In this document: positions 25,481-33,727 of the stretch, piece by piece | Position numbering within the stretch: position 1 is the first letter of the stretch | Layout: each line of letters begins with the position of its first letter | Source: Cytobacillus firmus NBRC 15306 | GTDB lineage: Bacteria; Bacillota; Bacilli; Bacillales; Cytobacillaceae | Length of the DNA stretch: 42,653 bases | NCBI RefSeq assembly: GCF_001591465.1 | Contig: NZ_BCUY01000028.1 | Location: 1-42,653, forward strand | Reading direction: 5' to 3' | Position numbers and translations under genes: made by a program | The notes under the pieces: generated by a model | Database searches by the model: none | Told to the model about the DNA's origin: nothing | Seen by the model: the letters and a program-made list of their open reading frames with translations, nothing else

Positions 25481-25546
25481 TCTTCAAAAAAGCTTGAGCA
25501 AGGTGCAGTTGCGGCTGCCTCAGTGCTTTCGGAAAGGAAGATAAAT

Positions 25547-26356
25547 ATGCACGGCAACATTCACTCAATTGAGACATTCGGTACAGTAGACGGACCTGGC
25601 ATCCGGTATGTTATTTTTACACAGGGGTGCCTCCTTCGCTGTCAATTTTGCCATAATGCGGATACTTGGGAAATTGGAACAGGGAAGCAAATGTCCGTTT
25701 CAGAAATCATGAATGACCTGCAGTCCTATCTCCCTTTCTTCGAGGCTTCCGGAGGCGGCATCACAGTCAGCGGCGGTGAACCTTTGCTGCAGATACCTTT
25801 TCTTATAGAGCTTTTTAAAGAATGCAAGAAACTTGGCATTCACACTGCCATAGATTCATCAGGAGGCTGCTATTCCAGCTCCCCGCTTTTTCAGACACAG
25901 CTTAAAGAGCTTATGCACTATACGGACCTGGTGCTGCTGGATTTGAAGCATATTGATAGGGAGAAACATAAAAAACTGACAGGACTTACAAATGAGCACA
26001 TCCTTCAATTTGCGCGGTATCTGTCTGATCATCAGGTGCCTGTATGGATCCGCCACGTGCTGGTGCCAACAAGGTCTGATGATGAACGGGATCTGGAACG
26101 ATTGGGCTGTTTTATAAAAGAGTTGAACAATGTGGAGAAAATTGAGGTTCTCCCCTATCACAAGCTTGGTGTATATAAATGGGAAGCGCTTGGCTTGGAA
26201 TATCCCCTGAAGGATATTGAACCGCCGAGTGAGGAAAAAACTGAATGGGCCTATCGGCTTTTGGCTGGGTTTCGGACACTAAACCGCGAACGGATGCCGG
26301 CTGAGTCCGAAGTTGCCCGAAGTTCGGACATAAAACGGCAAAAAGCTGCACGGTGA
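25547..26356 (+). CDS. pflA: pyruvate formate-lyase activating enzyme
   Basis: 269 residues, radical SAM. The cluster motif is QGCLLRCQFCHNADTW (CX3CX2C) and the SAM GGE motif is VSGGEPLLQ. It installs the glycyl radical on PflB. ATG 25547 (MHGNIHSIETFG) follows GGAAAGGAAG; the frame reaches back to 25523 without support. The last roughly 18 codons (from AESEVARSSDIKRQ) are not family sequence: they are encoded by the intergenic repeat that begins near 26301, which appears to have extended or replaced the original tail. Confidence 0.93.
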   Translation: MHGNIHSIETFGTVDGPGIRYVIFTQGCLLRCQFCHNADTWEIGTGKQMSVSEIMNDLQSYLPFFEASGGGITVSGGEPLLQIPFLIELFKECKKLGIHTAIDSSGGCYSSSPLFQTQLKELMHYTDLVLLDLKHIDREKHKKLTGLTNEHILQFARYLSDHQVPVWIRHVLVPTRSDDERDLERLGCFIKELNNVEKIEVLPYHKLGVYKWEALGLEYPLKDIEPPSEEKTEWAYRLLAGFRTLNRERMPAESEVARSSDIKRQKAAR

Positions 26357-26450
26357 GTCCGAAGTTACCCGGAGTTCGGACTCAAAATCGCAAACTGGTG
26401 CACGCAGAGTCTGAAGTAGCCCGGGATCAGACTCAAAATCGCAAACAAAT
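26301..26450. repeat. three tandem units of a palindromic repeat, overlapping the pflA end
   Basis: Three units of about 50 bp follow each other. Each has GAGTCYGAAGT, a CCCG centre and an inverted copy (AGTTCGGACTC or AGACTC), then AAAAYGGCAAA or AAAATCGCAAAC; units one and two end in GCTGCACG or GGTGCACG. The arms can fold into hairpins. Unit one lies inside the pflA frame. Units two and three fill the gap to the next gene. Confidence 0.85.
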
Positions 26451-26522
26451 ATACCGAATTCACCAAAACTTCCAAATTATTTACCCCTCAAATAAACTAT
26501 AATTAAAGTGAGGTGGATAATT

Positions 26523-27231
26523 ATGACAAATGCATTGAAAAGGCCTAATTGGCTGATGTTTGGTGTGCTGTTATCTATGATTCTGTTTTCCAACTACTTT
26601 CTTTATAGAACCACGCTGTTTGGTCCGGTTCCGGATGGTGCGGCAATTGGCTCCCTGTTTGATCTGCTGGTTGTTGTACCCTTATTGGCGTATTTCCTTA
26701 TCCTTGGCTGTTTATATTATGCTGATCCATGCGATAGCCATTGAATCGATCGGACTTCATTATTGGCTTTATTCATGGAATGCTATTGTGGCATATATCA
26801 TCTTAATAGCAAATATATATGGCATTTTATACTTTCTTGCCGAGATCAACGCCATCCGCTTAACCCCTTTCGTCCTTACTGATTCTCATTTGCTGCTGCA
26901 GTCAGGATTCTCAAAAAGCATGTACCTTCCATTGGAAGATGTTAAAGAAATCAACTATTATAATGGTCCCGAAAAGTTCAGCAGACAAGAAATGAATGAT
27001 TTATTTGATGCCAGATTGCCTGATCTTATCCAGGAAAAGCCGATGTTCGAAATTATACTTAAGGAGCCGGCAGTTTATGAGCTGATGTACGGCATGAAAA
27101 GAAAAGCAAGCCGCATCGTTCTGAATGTGGATGAACCGGAGAGATTTTATCGCAGTCTAACGGGCAGTAAGACCCCGCTTCAAGACTCAGAGGAATCCAT
27201 GGAGGATAAGCGGGGGTCAAACTGCCCGTAA
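26523..27231 (+). pseudogene. membrane protein gene with a frameshift
   Basis: The frame from ATG 26523 (MTNALKRPNWLMFGVLL; AGGTGG upstream) has two hydrophobic segments and leaves frame near 26700 at LLAYFLIL. A second frame picks up at LAVYIMLIHAIAIES and runs to 27231 with another membrane segment and a soluble tail (YLPLEDVKEINYY, IILKEPAVYELMYGMKRKAS). Together they form one protein of about 235 residues, probably one broken gene or a sequencing error. The last codons run into the repeat at 27161. No function is recognised. Confidence 0.7.
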
Positions 27232-27300
27232 GGCCCGATTAGTTCAACTAACAATCATTGGGGATAGAGTACACCCCCATTGATTGAAGTTTCACTTTAT
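27161..27300. repeat. dispersed hairpin repeat, long copy
   Basis: CGGGCAGTAAGACCCCGCTT (27161-27180) pairs with the inverted copy at 27208-27228 (AAGCGGGGGTC...ACTGCCCG). It continues with AAGGCCCGATTAGTTCAACT and a second hairpin (CATTGGGG...CCCCCATTG), ending TGAAGTTTCACTTTAT. The second half recurs at 33186-33267. Transposase-free, so a MITE-like or REP-like element. Confidence 0.85.
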
Positions 27301-27331
27301 CAGGAAGTTTCAAACAAATTAGCTCAAAAGT

Positions 27332-27362
27332 AAAGGAACATCCCGAGGGATGTTCCTTTTTT
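27332..27362 (-). terminator. terminator of pncB-nadE
   Basis: AAAGGAACATCCC pairs with GGATGTTCCTTTT around a GAG loop. T runs on either strand make it bidirectional. It lies 9 nt downstream of the nadE stop. Confidence 0.88.
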
Positions 27363-27370
27363 GTGTGGGC

Positions 27371-28192
27371 TTATTTCCACCAATTATCGTGCATGGATGC
27401 AGGCATCTGGCGCTTATGTTCGGAAACGGAGTAACGGTTTTCAATCTTTTCTGCTGCTTCCGGACTTACTGATTTTCCTTCCAGGTAATCGTCCAATTCA
27501 TCATATGAAATACCCAGTTCCGTTTCATCAGCCTGTCCCGGTTTCTGGTCCAGAAGATCGGCAGTCGGCACTTTTAAGTAAAGTCTTTCTTCTGCCCCAA
27601 GCTCTTTAAGCAGTGCCTTTCCCTGTCTTTTAGTCAGGCCGGCCAATGGCAGGACATCTGCTCCGCCATCGCCATATTTTGTGTAAAATCCTGTCACTGC
27701 TTCTGCTGCATGATCCGTTCCGATAACCAGTAAGCCGTATTGGCCGCCAATTGCATATTGGGCGATCATTCTCATGCGGGCTTTCACATTGCCTTTATGA
27801 AAATCCTTTAATGGTTCCTCCGGCAATATACGATCATATTCGGTTTTTACTTCATCAACTGCATTTTTAATGTTAAATACAACTTCACGGTCAGCTTGGA
27901 TAAAAGAAAGCGCCAGCTGTGCATCGTCTTCATCCTGCTGTACACCATATGGCAGGCGGACTGCCATGAAAGTTGCCTCTTTGCCTTCATTTCGCAATTC
28001 TTCAACGGCGAGCTGCGCAAGTCTTCCGGCGAGAGTGGAATCCTGGCCGCCGCTTATGCCCAGTACATACCCTTTGGCATTCGTTTTAACAAGGTAATCC
28101 TTTAAAAACTGGATTCTGTTTTTTATCTCTTTTTTTGGATCGATTGCTGGATTCACATTTAAATTTTCCATTATTTCTTTTTGCTTATTCAT
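27371..28192 (-). CDS. nadE: NAD synthetase, ammonia-dependent
   Basis: 273 residues. The PP-loop ATP motif [16 protein letters not shown] is clear, and [20 protein letters not shown] and [14 protein letters not shown] mark NadE. It adenylates nicotinic acid adenine dinucleotide and amidates it with ammonia to NAD. There is no glutaminase domain. GGAGGAACC precedes [11 protein letters not shown]. It lies 27 nt after pncB, so the two salvage steps are co-expressed. Confidence 0.95.
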   Translation of the reverse strand: MNKQKEIMENLNVNPAIDPKKEIKNRIQFLKDYLVKTNAKGYVLGISGGQDSTLAGRLAQLAVEELRNEGKEATFMAVRLPYGVQQDEDDAQLALSFIQADREVVFNIKNAVDEVKTEYDRILPEEPLKDFHKGNVKARMRMIAQYAIGGQYGLLVIGTDHAAEAVTGFYTKYGDGGADVLPLAGLTKRQGKALLKELGAEERLYLKVPTADLLDQKPGQADETELGISYDELDDYLEGKSVSPEAAEKIENRYSVSEHKRQMPASMHDNWWK

Positions 28193-28219
28193 TGCAGGTT
28201 CCTCCCTCTTCCTATAGCT

Positions 28220-29677
28220 TCAGCTCTTTATATTTTGTTTAACCTGGCTGATCATGTTCATTTTATTATCCCAACACTCCTGGCTCAGGTCGACCGGATA
28301 TTCCTCCGGATTAAGAGAACGGCGGTACTCATCCCATAATACGTTGAGATTTTCCTTTGCAAAGGTCTGCATCTCTTTTAAGGATGGAACTTTATAGGTG
28401 AGCTTCCCTTCCTGAAAAATCACTTTGTGCAATTCTCTCGCTTCGAAATTGGTAACGAATTTGCTTACGAAGGTGTGAACTGGATGGAACATCTTAAGCA
28501 TGGGTTCTGCTTGAGGATTCTCATGATCCAGTGCAATATAGTCTCCCTCTGATTTATGGTTGTCTTTGTTAATAATCCTATATACTTTCTTTAGGCCGGG
28601 AGTGGTTACTTTTTCCGGATTGCCGCTGATTTTTATTGTGTCAGTCATCTTGCCATCTTCATTTTCTATTGAAACGAGTTTATAAACTGCTCCTAATGCT
28701 GGCTGCTCATAAGCCGTGATCAATTTTGTGCCTATACCCCAAATATCGATTTTTGCTCCTTGAGCTTTTAGGTTAATGATGGTGTATTCATCCAGATCAT
28801 TTGATGCAATAATCTTTGTATCATAAAAACCGGCTTTATCCAGCATTTTCCTTGCCTCTTTGGATAGATACGCCAAGTCCCCGCTATCCAGTCTTATTCC
28901 TTTAAAGTTGATTTGACCTTCCATTTCCCGGGCGACTTTAATGGCGTTCGGGACTCCGGATTTAAGCGTGTCATACGTATCGACTAGAAAAACACAGTCT
29001 TTATGGGTCTGGGCATATTTCATAAAAGCAGTATACTCGTCCTGATATGCCTGTACAAAAGAATGCGCATGGGTCCCTGCAGCTGGAATGCCAAATTTCT
29101 TGCCCGCTCTTACGTTTGAAGTGGCATCAAAGCCGCCAATATACGCTGCTCTCGTTCCCCAGATGGCAGCGTCCATTTCCTGAGCCCTTCTGGAACCAAA
29201 TTCCATAGCTGTCCCATCACCAATGACTTCTTTGATTCGTGTAGCTTTTGTCGCAATTAAAGTTTGGTAATTTATAATATTTAATAGTGCTGTTTCCACG
29301 ATCTGGGCTTCTGCCAGCGGAGCTTCTACACGCATAATTGGCTCATTGCCAAACACAAGCTCTCCTTCTTCCATAGATTTAATGGTTCCTGAAAAAGTCA
29401 TGTTTTTTAGATAATCGAGGAAATCATCAGCATAATTCAATTCGTTTTTTAAGTACTGCAGGTCACTCTCGGTGAATCTGAAATTCTGAATATACTCGAT
29501 GACCCTTTCGAGGCCTGCAAAAACACCATATCCATTCCCAAAAGGGAGCTTCCTGAAATATACTTCAAAGACCGCTTTTCGATTATGTATATTGTCTTCC
29601 CAATAAGTCTGAGCCATATTGATCTGGTACAAGTCTGTATGCAAAGCTATACTGTCATCCGCAAATGCCCTGTGCAT
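28220..29677 (-). CDS. pncB: nicotinate phosphoribosyltransferase
   Basis: 485 residues of the NAPRTase family. Visible blocks include DLYQINMAQTYW, MEFGSRRAQEMDAA, GTHAHSFVQAY and GIRLDSGDLAYLS. It makes nicotinate mononucleotide from nicotinate and PRPP, the first step of NAD salvage. ATG 29677 (MHRAFADDS) follows AGGAGG by 8 nt; the frame to 29698 runs across that site. It forms an operon with nadE. Confidence 0.94.
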   Translation of the reverse strand: MHRAFADDSIALHTDLYQINMAQTYWEDNIHNRKAVFEVYFRKLPFGNGYGVFAGLERVIEYIQNFRFTESDLQYLKNELNYADDFLDYLKNMTFSGTIKSMEEGELVFGNEPIMRVEAPLAEAQIVETALLNIINYQTLIATKATRIKEVIGDGTAMEFGSRRAQEMDAAIWGTRAAYIGGFDATSNVRAGKKFGIPAAGTHAHSFVQAYQDEYTAFMKYAQTHKDCVFLVDTYDTLKSGVPNAIKVAREMEGQINFKGIRLDSGDLAYLSKEARKMLDKAGFYDTKIIASNDLDEYTIINLKAQGAKIDIWGIGTKLITAYEQPALGAVYKLVSIENEDGKMTDTIKISGNPEKVTTPGLKKVYRIINKDNHKSEGDYIALDHENPQAEPMLKMFHPVHTFVSKFVTNFEARELHKVIFQEGKLTYKVPSLKEMQTFAKENLNVLWDEYRRSLNPEEYPVDLSQECWDNKMNMISQVKQNIKS

Positions 29678-29777
29678 AATCGCAACCTCCTGTGACAAAT
29701 CTTCCTTATGTATTTCTTTTTATTGGCTAGTATCCCCCATTCACATCTTTCTCAACTTAAATGGATGAAAAATATGC

Positions 29778-29805
29778 CTATTATTTTAATAGTAGTGAAG
29801 TTCAA
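29778..29805 (-). promoter_or_regulatory. possible sigma-A promoter of pncB-nadE
   Basis: On the minus strand TTGAAC (29800-29805), 16 nt, then TAATAG (29778-29783), about 100 nt upstream of the pncB start. No operator is evident. Confidence 0.4.
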
Positions 29806-30065
29806 AGCCTTAAGCAAATTTTTCAGCCTGAATATATATGGATATTTACCCATTCAAGACTTTTTTACACATTCTCCGGCTGCTGTTCGTTATTTTGAAC
29901 AAGTGGAATTATCCTATTATAACACTTCGTAATTATTTCCCGCACATCGTTCGCTGTGATGTTATTTTAAAATATGAAACCATTATTCACTCCCCTTTTG
30001 CTGCAATCACCAACATTCAGCCATCCGCATAAGATGTCATGAACTGACAAGGAGGGCTGTGAGCT
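29806..30065. other. AT-rich intergenic DNA between pncB and the DUF1906 gene
   Basis: The gap between the two divergent genes is about 390 nt. Short frames on the plus strand have no ribosome binding site or recognisable sequence. Only AAGGAGGGC just before 30066 is meaningful, as the DUF1906 gene's ribosome binding site. No repeat or RNA gene is seen. Confidence 0.5.
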
Positions 30066-31130
30066 ATGGAAAGACGGGGCCTTTTGCCTTTCGTTGTGAC
30101 CGCATTTTTTGCCGTAATGATTTCGCTCTTTACTTTTTCGCTTATAGATTCAAAGGAAGCCGAGCCGCCAAAAACAGAGACCGTTCCGGATGGTCAAAGC
30201 AAAAGCCATGACAGTGATATCTCGAATGAAGTAAAAAATAATATTAAAGGCAATAAAGCGAATGTGAATAACTCAATCGATAACGATTTAAATAATGGCG
30301 AAGATAGCCAAATTGATAATAATGTTTCGAATGATATAGAGGTAAATGTGGATGTGAATGTAACCAATACGATAAAAAATAAGGCTGATAAAAATCAGGA
30401 CACCGGTCAAAAAGGAAATGAAAAGGAAAACAGCAGCGGTGATAAGGAAAAGGGAAATGAGAAGGACGGCCAGTCTGGGGATGATGAAGTCGTTTGGGGT
30501 GTAGACTCGGCAAGTCTCACTACAGGCGACTTGCTTTCTTGTGTACGTGAAAACTTTGGATCTCCTAAAGTATGGGGACGGTATTTAGGCGGTAAAGAAG
30601 GTGTATCAGCAGGCATTACACAGGAAGAGGCTGAACTGCTGCAGGGCAATGATATTAAATTACTCGTGATATGGAATCGATTTAATGATGCAAGAGGCCT
30701 TGGAAATGGACAGAGTGAAGCAAGAGCAGCTGTTCAATTGGCAAAGGACCTGGGAATACCCGAGGGTGTCGCGGTTTTTGCGGATATCGAGCCCGATTAT
30801 CCTGTTGACTCTTCATTTATAGAAGGCTGGTATCAAGCCATGTCGGAATCACCCTATGAACCCGGCATTTATGGAATTTTTGATGAGGAAAAGGCTCTGA
30901 GGAAAGCTTTCGATCAGGCTGCAGCAAAAAACTCTCCCCTTCTTGAAAACACGTATATATGGACTGCTGCGCCGAATAAAGGAATCACCGCCCAGGCACA
31001 GGCACCTGAATATAAACCTGAAGCTCCTGAAAACTCACTGATTGCAGGCTGGCAGTATGGAATTGATGCGAAGGCATGCAATATTGATACGAACTTATTT
31101 AACAAAGACATTCTGGATGTTCTTTGGTAA
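30066..31130 (+). CDS. secreted DUF1906 (glycoside hydrolase-like) protein with Asn-rich linker
   Basis: 354 residues. An N-terminal membrane or signal segment (LPFVVTAFFAVMISLFTF, about 7-25) leads into a low-complexity linker (about 30-140) rich in Asn, Asp and Lys with repeated NN and VNVDVNV tracts. The C-terminal domain (about 143-354, VVWGVDSASLTTGDLLSCV to NIDTNLFNKDILDVLW) matches DUF1906/Rv2525c-like TIM-barrel proteins related to GH25-type hydrolases, with VFADIEPDYPV at the likely active site. Probably acts on cell wall glycans outside the membrane; activity unproven. Confidence 0.82.
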   Translation: MERRGLLPFVVTAFFAVMISLFTFSLIDSKEAEPPKTETVPDGQSKSHDSDISNEVKNNIKGNKANVNNSIDNDLNNGEDSQIDNNVSNDIEVNVDVNVTNTIKNKADKNQDTGQKGNEKENSSGDKEKGNEKDGQSGDDEVVWGVDSASLTTGDLLSCVRENFGSPKVWGRYLGGKEGVSAGITQEEAELLQGNDIKLLVIWNRFNDARGLGNGQSEARAAVQLAKDLGIPEGVAVFADIEPDYPVDSSFIEGWYQAMSESPYEPGIYGIFDEEKALRKAFDQAAAKNSPLLENTYIWTAAPNKGITAQAQAPEYKPEAPENSLIAGWQYGIDAKACNIDTNLFNKDILDVLW

Positions 31131-31142
31131 ATATAAAAAAAT

Positions 31143-31164
31143 AAAGAGCCCATAAAGGCTCTTT
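31143..31164. terminator. bidirectional terminator between convergent genes
   Basis: AAAGAGCC and GGCTCTTT pair around CATAAA, with A and T runs on each side, between the DUF1906 gene and the convergent flippase gene. Confidence 0.85.
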
Positions 31165-32099
31165 TATATTTTAAAGCTGTTCTTTGGCATCCCGTTATTC
31201 CAAAACTGATTCATGATAAACGGCGTGCCAATAAACACTGGCACGATATAATAGCTGAGACGGTAGAACATGAGAATCAAAAGCCCCAATTCTGATGGGA
31301 CACCCTGTGATTCCAGTCCGATCAAAAAAACAAAGTCAAAGGATCCTATTCCCCCTGGTATCATACTCGCAATTCCAGCACAAGCAGAGATGATTACAAT
31401 CGGAAACAAAACAAAAAATGGAATCGTTACTTCCAGGGCCCTGGCAATTCCCCAGATACATATGATAATAAATAGCCACTCCAGTAATGAAACCGTCAGC
31501 AGTTCCCCTGCAAACCCCTTTTTGATGTGCTTCGTATTCCAAAATGACGACTTAAAAAAGTAAACGCCCAGCAGCAGCGGTGTGTAAGCAGCGACAGCCC
31601 AGACTGCGACTTTAATAAGTTTTACGTCATCGTATAAATGTAAATCGGTAAATAGGACGACCCATGACAGTATAGACAAGCCTGTAAGGTAAAAAAGTGA
31701 CAGCTTGGCAATTATTTTGATATACGGGGTACTGCCTGTCAGGTAATCTTTATAAAAATAGGACCTGAGTGTAGCACCTGCCACACCTCCCAGTCCGATA
31801 AAGTTAGAGAATGCGTTAGCAGATAAAGAATAAAATAAAAGCTTCTTTTTAGGAACCCTAATTCTGAACAGCCTTTGCAATATTTCATCATAAAAATACA
31901 TTGGAAAAAGGGCAGCCAGTCCCAATAAAAGGATAAAAAATATCCTGCGGACGGTTAGCCGGTCAACATAAAGCTCAAGGAGAGCCCAATTAAAATCAGT
32001 GAATATCCCTTTTGCTTCCAGTATGACAAACAGCAAAACGAATAAGGGCACAAGGAGTTTGACAAGCGTAATAATAGTTTTTTGTTTGAACAAGGACAA
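31164..32099 (-). CDS. MprF-type flippase domain (UPF0104/YbhN-like) membrane protein
   Basis: 311 residues with about eight membrane segments. Motifs such as FSNFIGLGGVAGATLRSYFY and SMIPGGIGSFDFVFLIGLES match the N-terminal flippase domain of MprF and stand-alone YbhN/UPF0104 proteins. The C-terminal synthase domain of MprF is absent, so it may translocate lipids but cannot lysylate them. The gene stands alone, convergent with the DUF1906 gene. Confidence 0.88.
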   Translation of the reverse strand: MSLFKQKTIITLVKLLVPLFVLLFVILEAKGIFTDFNWALLELYVDRLTVRRIFFILLLGLAALFPMYFYDEILQRLFRIRVPKKKLLFYSLSANAFSNFIGLGGVAGATLRSYFYKDYLTGSTPYIKIIAKLSLFYLTGLSILSWVVLFTDLHLYDDVKLIKVAVWAVAAYTPLLLGVYFFKSSFWNTKHIKKGFAGELLTVSLLEWLFIIICIWGIARALEVTIPFFVLFPIVIISACAGIASMIPGGIGSFDFVFLIGLESQGVPSELGLLILMFYRLSYYIVPVFIGTPFIMNQFWNNGMPKNSFKI

Positions 32100-32334
32100 A
32101 ATACCCCACCATTCATTTAGAGAACTAGAGATAATTTAATCTCCCTGATAGAGTGTATCATATTAAATTGATAAAATATAAACTTTCTCCTATTATATTC
32201 CTGCATAGGGACAATAGAATGGACAAACGATATCTTTTTGCGATTGGTTTACACCTATTGCAGAGACGCAATATAGTGAATAAAAACTTCTTCTTATGGA
32301 AGGATAAGGGATAATATTGAAAGGAGGAAAGCGA

Positions 32335-32889
32335 ATGATTAAAAGTAAATTATTTATCGCAGGAGCCCTGTCAGCTGCATTGCTTGCAGGCTGTGCCATG
32401 AATGATACAGATATGAATGAAACAGCTCAGAGAAACAGAGACCTGACAGAGCCGACTAAAGTGAACGACAGCAACTATGGCGAAAATGGACGAACCACTG
32501 AACCGGGGATTGATCTTACCCGTACCGGAACAGACAATGACAATCAAAATGATTCCCCGAGAATGAAGGTTGCTGATAAAGCTGCCGATAAAATTACCTC
32601 TATACCAGAGGTTGAGTCTGCGATTGTCATCGTGACAGACAATAATGCCTATGTTGCCGCACGCTTAAATGATGGAAATGGAGAATTGACTAAGGATGTC
32701 GAAGGGAAGATTTCAGATCAGGTTAAAGCAGTCGATCAGGATATTGAGAATGTATATGTTTCTGTTAACCCTGACTTTTATGATCGAATGACAGGATATT
32801 CAGAGGACATTCGGGCAGGTCATCCAGTAGAAGGGTTTTTTGATGAATTCACAGAAACTGTGCGCAGAATTTTCCCTGCACAAAGGTAA
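32335..32889 (+). CDS. YhcN/YlaJ family sporulation lipoprotein
   Basis: 184 residues. ATG 32335 follows AAAGGAGG. The lipoprotein signal is MIKSKLFIAGALSAALLAGC with the lipobox Cys at residue 20. A Thr/Asn/Asp-rich spacer is followed by the YhcN/YlaJ domain (MKVADKAADKITSIPEVESA, AYVAARLNDGNGELT, VYVSVNPDFYDRMTGY). Members are made in the forespore and sit on the inner spore membrane, affecting germination or outgrowth. No clear sigma-G promoter was found. Confidence 0.9.
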   Translation: MIKSKLFIAGALSAALLAGCAMNDTDMNETAQRNRDLTEPTKVNDSNYGENGRTTEPGIDLTRTGTDNDNQNDSPRMKVADKAADKITSIPEVESAIVIVTDNNAYVAARLNDGNGELTKDVEGKISDQVKAVDQDIENVYVSVNPDFYDRMTGYSEDIRAGHPVEGFFDEFTETVRRIFPAQR

Positions 32890-32922
32890 AAAGAAAACGG
32901 CCCATAACAGGACGTTTTCTTT
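32890..32922 (+). terminator. terminator of the YhcN-like gene
   Basis: AAAGAAAACG (32890-32899) pairs with CGTTTTCTTT (32913-32922). It can serve both this gene and the convergent small gene ending at 32929. Confidence 0.75.
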
Positions 32923-32928
32923 GTGGGT

Positions 32929-33132
32929 TTAAGCATCCTGGAAGTAGTCTTTATAAAATCCGCTTACTTTTCCAGAATTGTCTACAATGAAATAAAATTC
33001 TTCCGTTTCATTTTTTACATCATAGATATTCCCTGCTGTTAAAGCCCGGTTTACAATGTATTTTGCTGCATCTGTGTGCACACATTTTACTTTTTTCAAT
33101 GTTTCGCGTTCATGCCAGTTTAAATGAATCAC
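32929..33132 (-). CDS. small conserved Bacillaceae protein (DUF6501-like)
   Basis: 67 residues, starting at GTG 33132 (IHLNWHERETLKKVKCVHTD) behind AAGGAG with an 8-nt spacer; an upstream GTG at 33141 is too close to it. The protein is acidic-basic mixed with an SH3-like look (IYDVKNETEEFYFIVDNSGK). It resembles small Bacillus proteins that I recall as DUF6501. No function is known. Confidence 0.75.
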   Translation of the reverse strand: MIHLNWHERETLKKVKCVHTDAAKYIVNRALTAGNIYDVKNETEEFYFIVDNSGKVSGFYKDYFQDA

Positions 33133-33185
33133 TATTGCCACTCCTTCAAAGTCTGCATTATTTTCTATGTTTAGTTATTATCGCA

Positions 33186-33267
33186 GTCTTACTGCCCGTA
33201 AAGGCCCGATTGGTTAACTAACTATCAGTGGGAAAGAGCACCCCTACTGATTGAAGTTTCACTTTAT
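33186..33267. repeat. dispersed hairpin repeat, short copy
   Basis: The segment from ACTGCCCGTAAAGGCCCGAT through GTTAACTAAC and a CAGTGGG...CCCCTACTG hairpin to TGAAGTTTCACTTTAT matches the second half of the element at 27161-27300. It ends at the stop of the disrupted VOC region. Confidence 0.85.
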
Positions 33268-33619
33268 TATAATGAATAGGAAGGGTTGTCTGCAACCAGA
33301 TTCTCTTTAGCAGCTGGCATTAGCTTCATTATTTTCCGAAATCGCTTGATTTTATCTGCCTCAAATATATAAACTTCTCCAGTTAACGAGTTTTTCATTG
33401 TTACATAGTTAATTTCACAGATTTGGTCCATTCGTACAAATTCTAAATGATCATAATGTTCATTATCCAGATACCCAGCATGTTCTCCTTATTTTCGCCC
33501 AGAAAGAAAAATGCTGCTTTTCTGTCTTCTGTTGTGTACGCTACTTTAAAGCCGAGGTTCTCATAAAATTTGATGCTTCTTTCCAAATTGCTTGAGTTGA
33601 GATGTGTTGCTCCATGCAT
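33267..33619 (-). pseudogene. disrupted VOC/glyoxalase-family gene
   Basis: ATG 33619 (MHGATHLNSSNLERSIKFYE; GGAGG upstream) encodes the first half of a vicinal-oxygen-chelate protein (LGFKVAYTTEDRKAAFFFLG). The frame closes at 33443 shortly after NMLGIW. A different frame then runs to 33267 with LEFVRMDQICEINYVTMKNS and VYIFEADKIKRFRKIMKLMP, which does not look like a VOC second half. Either the gene is frameshifted, or a deletion joined it to the end of another gene. Confidence 0.65.
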
Positions 33620-33686
33620 TGCAAGTTCCTCCAATTCATTTTTTATCTGTCTTTATTCTATAAAAAGCGATAACCCTTCAATACAG

Positions 33687-33714
33687 AAAAAAGGATGAAC
33701 TTGTGTTCATCCTT
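33687..33714 (-). terminator. terminator of the gamma-glutamylcyclotransferase-like gene
   Basis: AAGGATGAAC pairs with GTTCATCCTT around a 4-nt loop, followed on the minus strand by TTTTTTCTG. It is directly downstream of the stop at 33728. Confidence 0.88.
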
Positions 33715-33727
33715 AAGTCTTATGCTA

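Noticed and set aside
29708-29932. Plus-strand frame upstream of the DUF1906 gene
   Set aside because: No ribosome binding site, no recognisable sequence and it overlaps the pncB promoter region.
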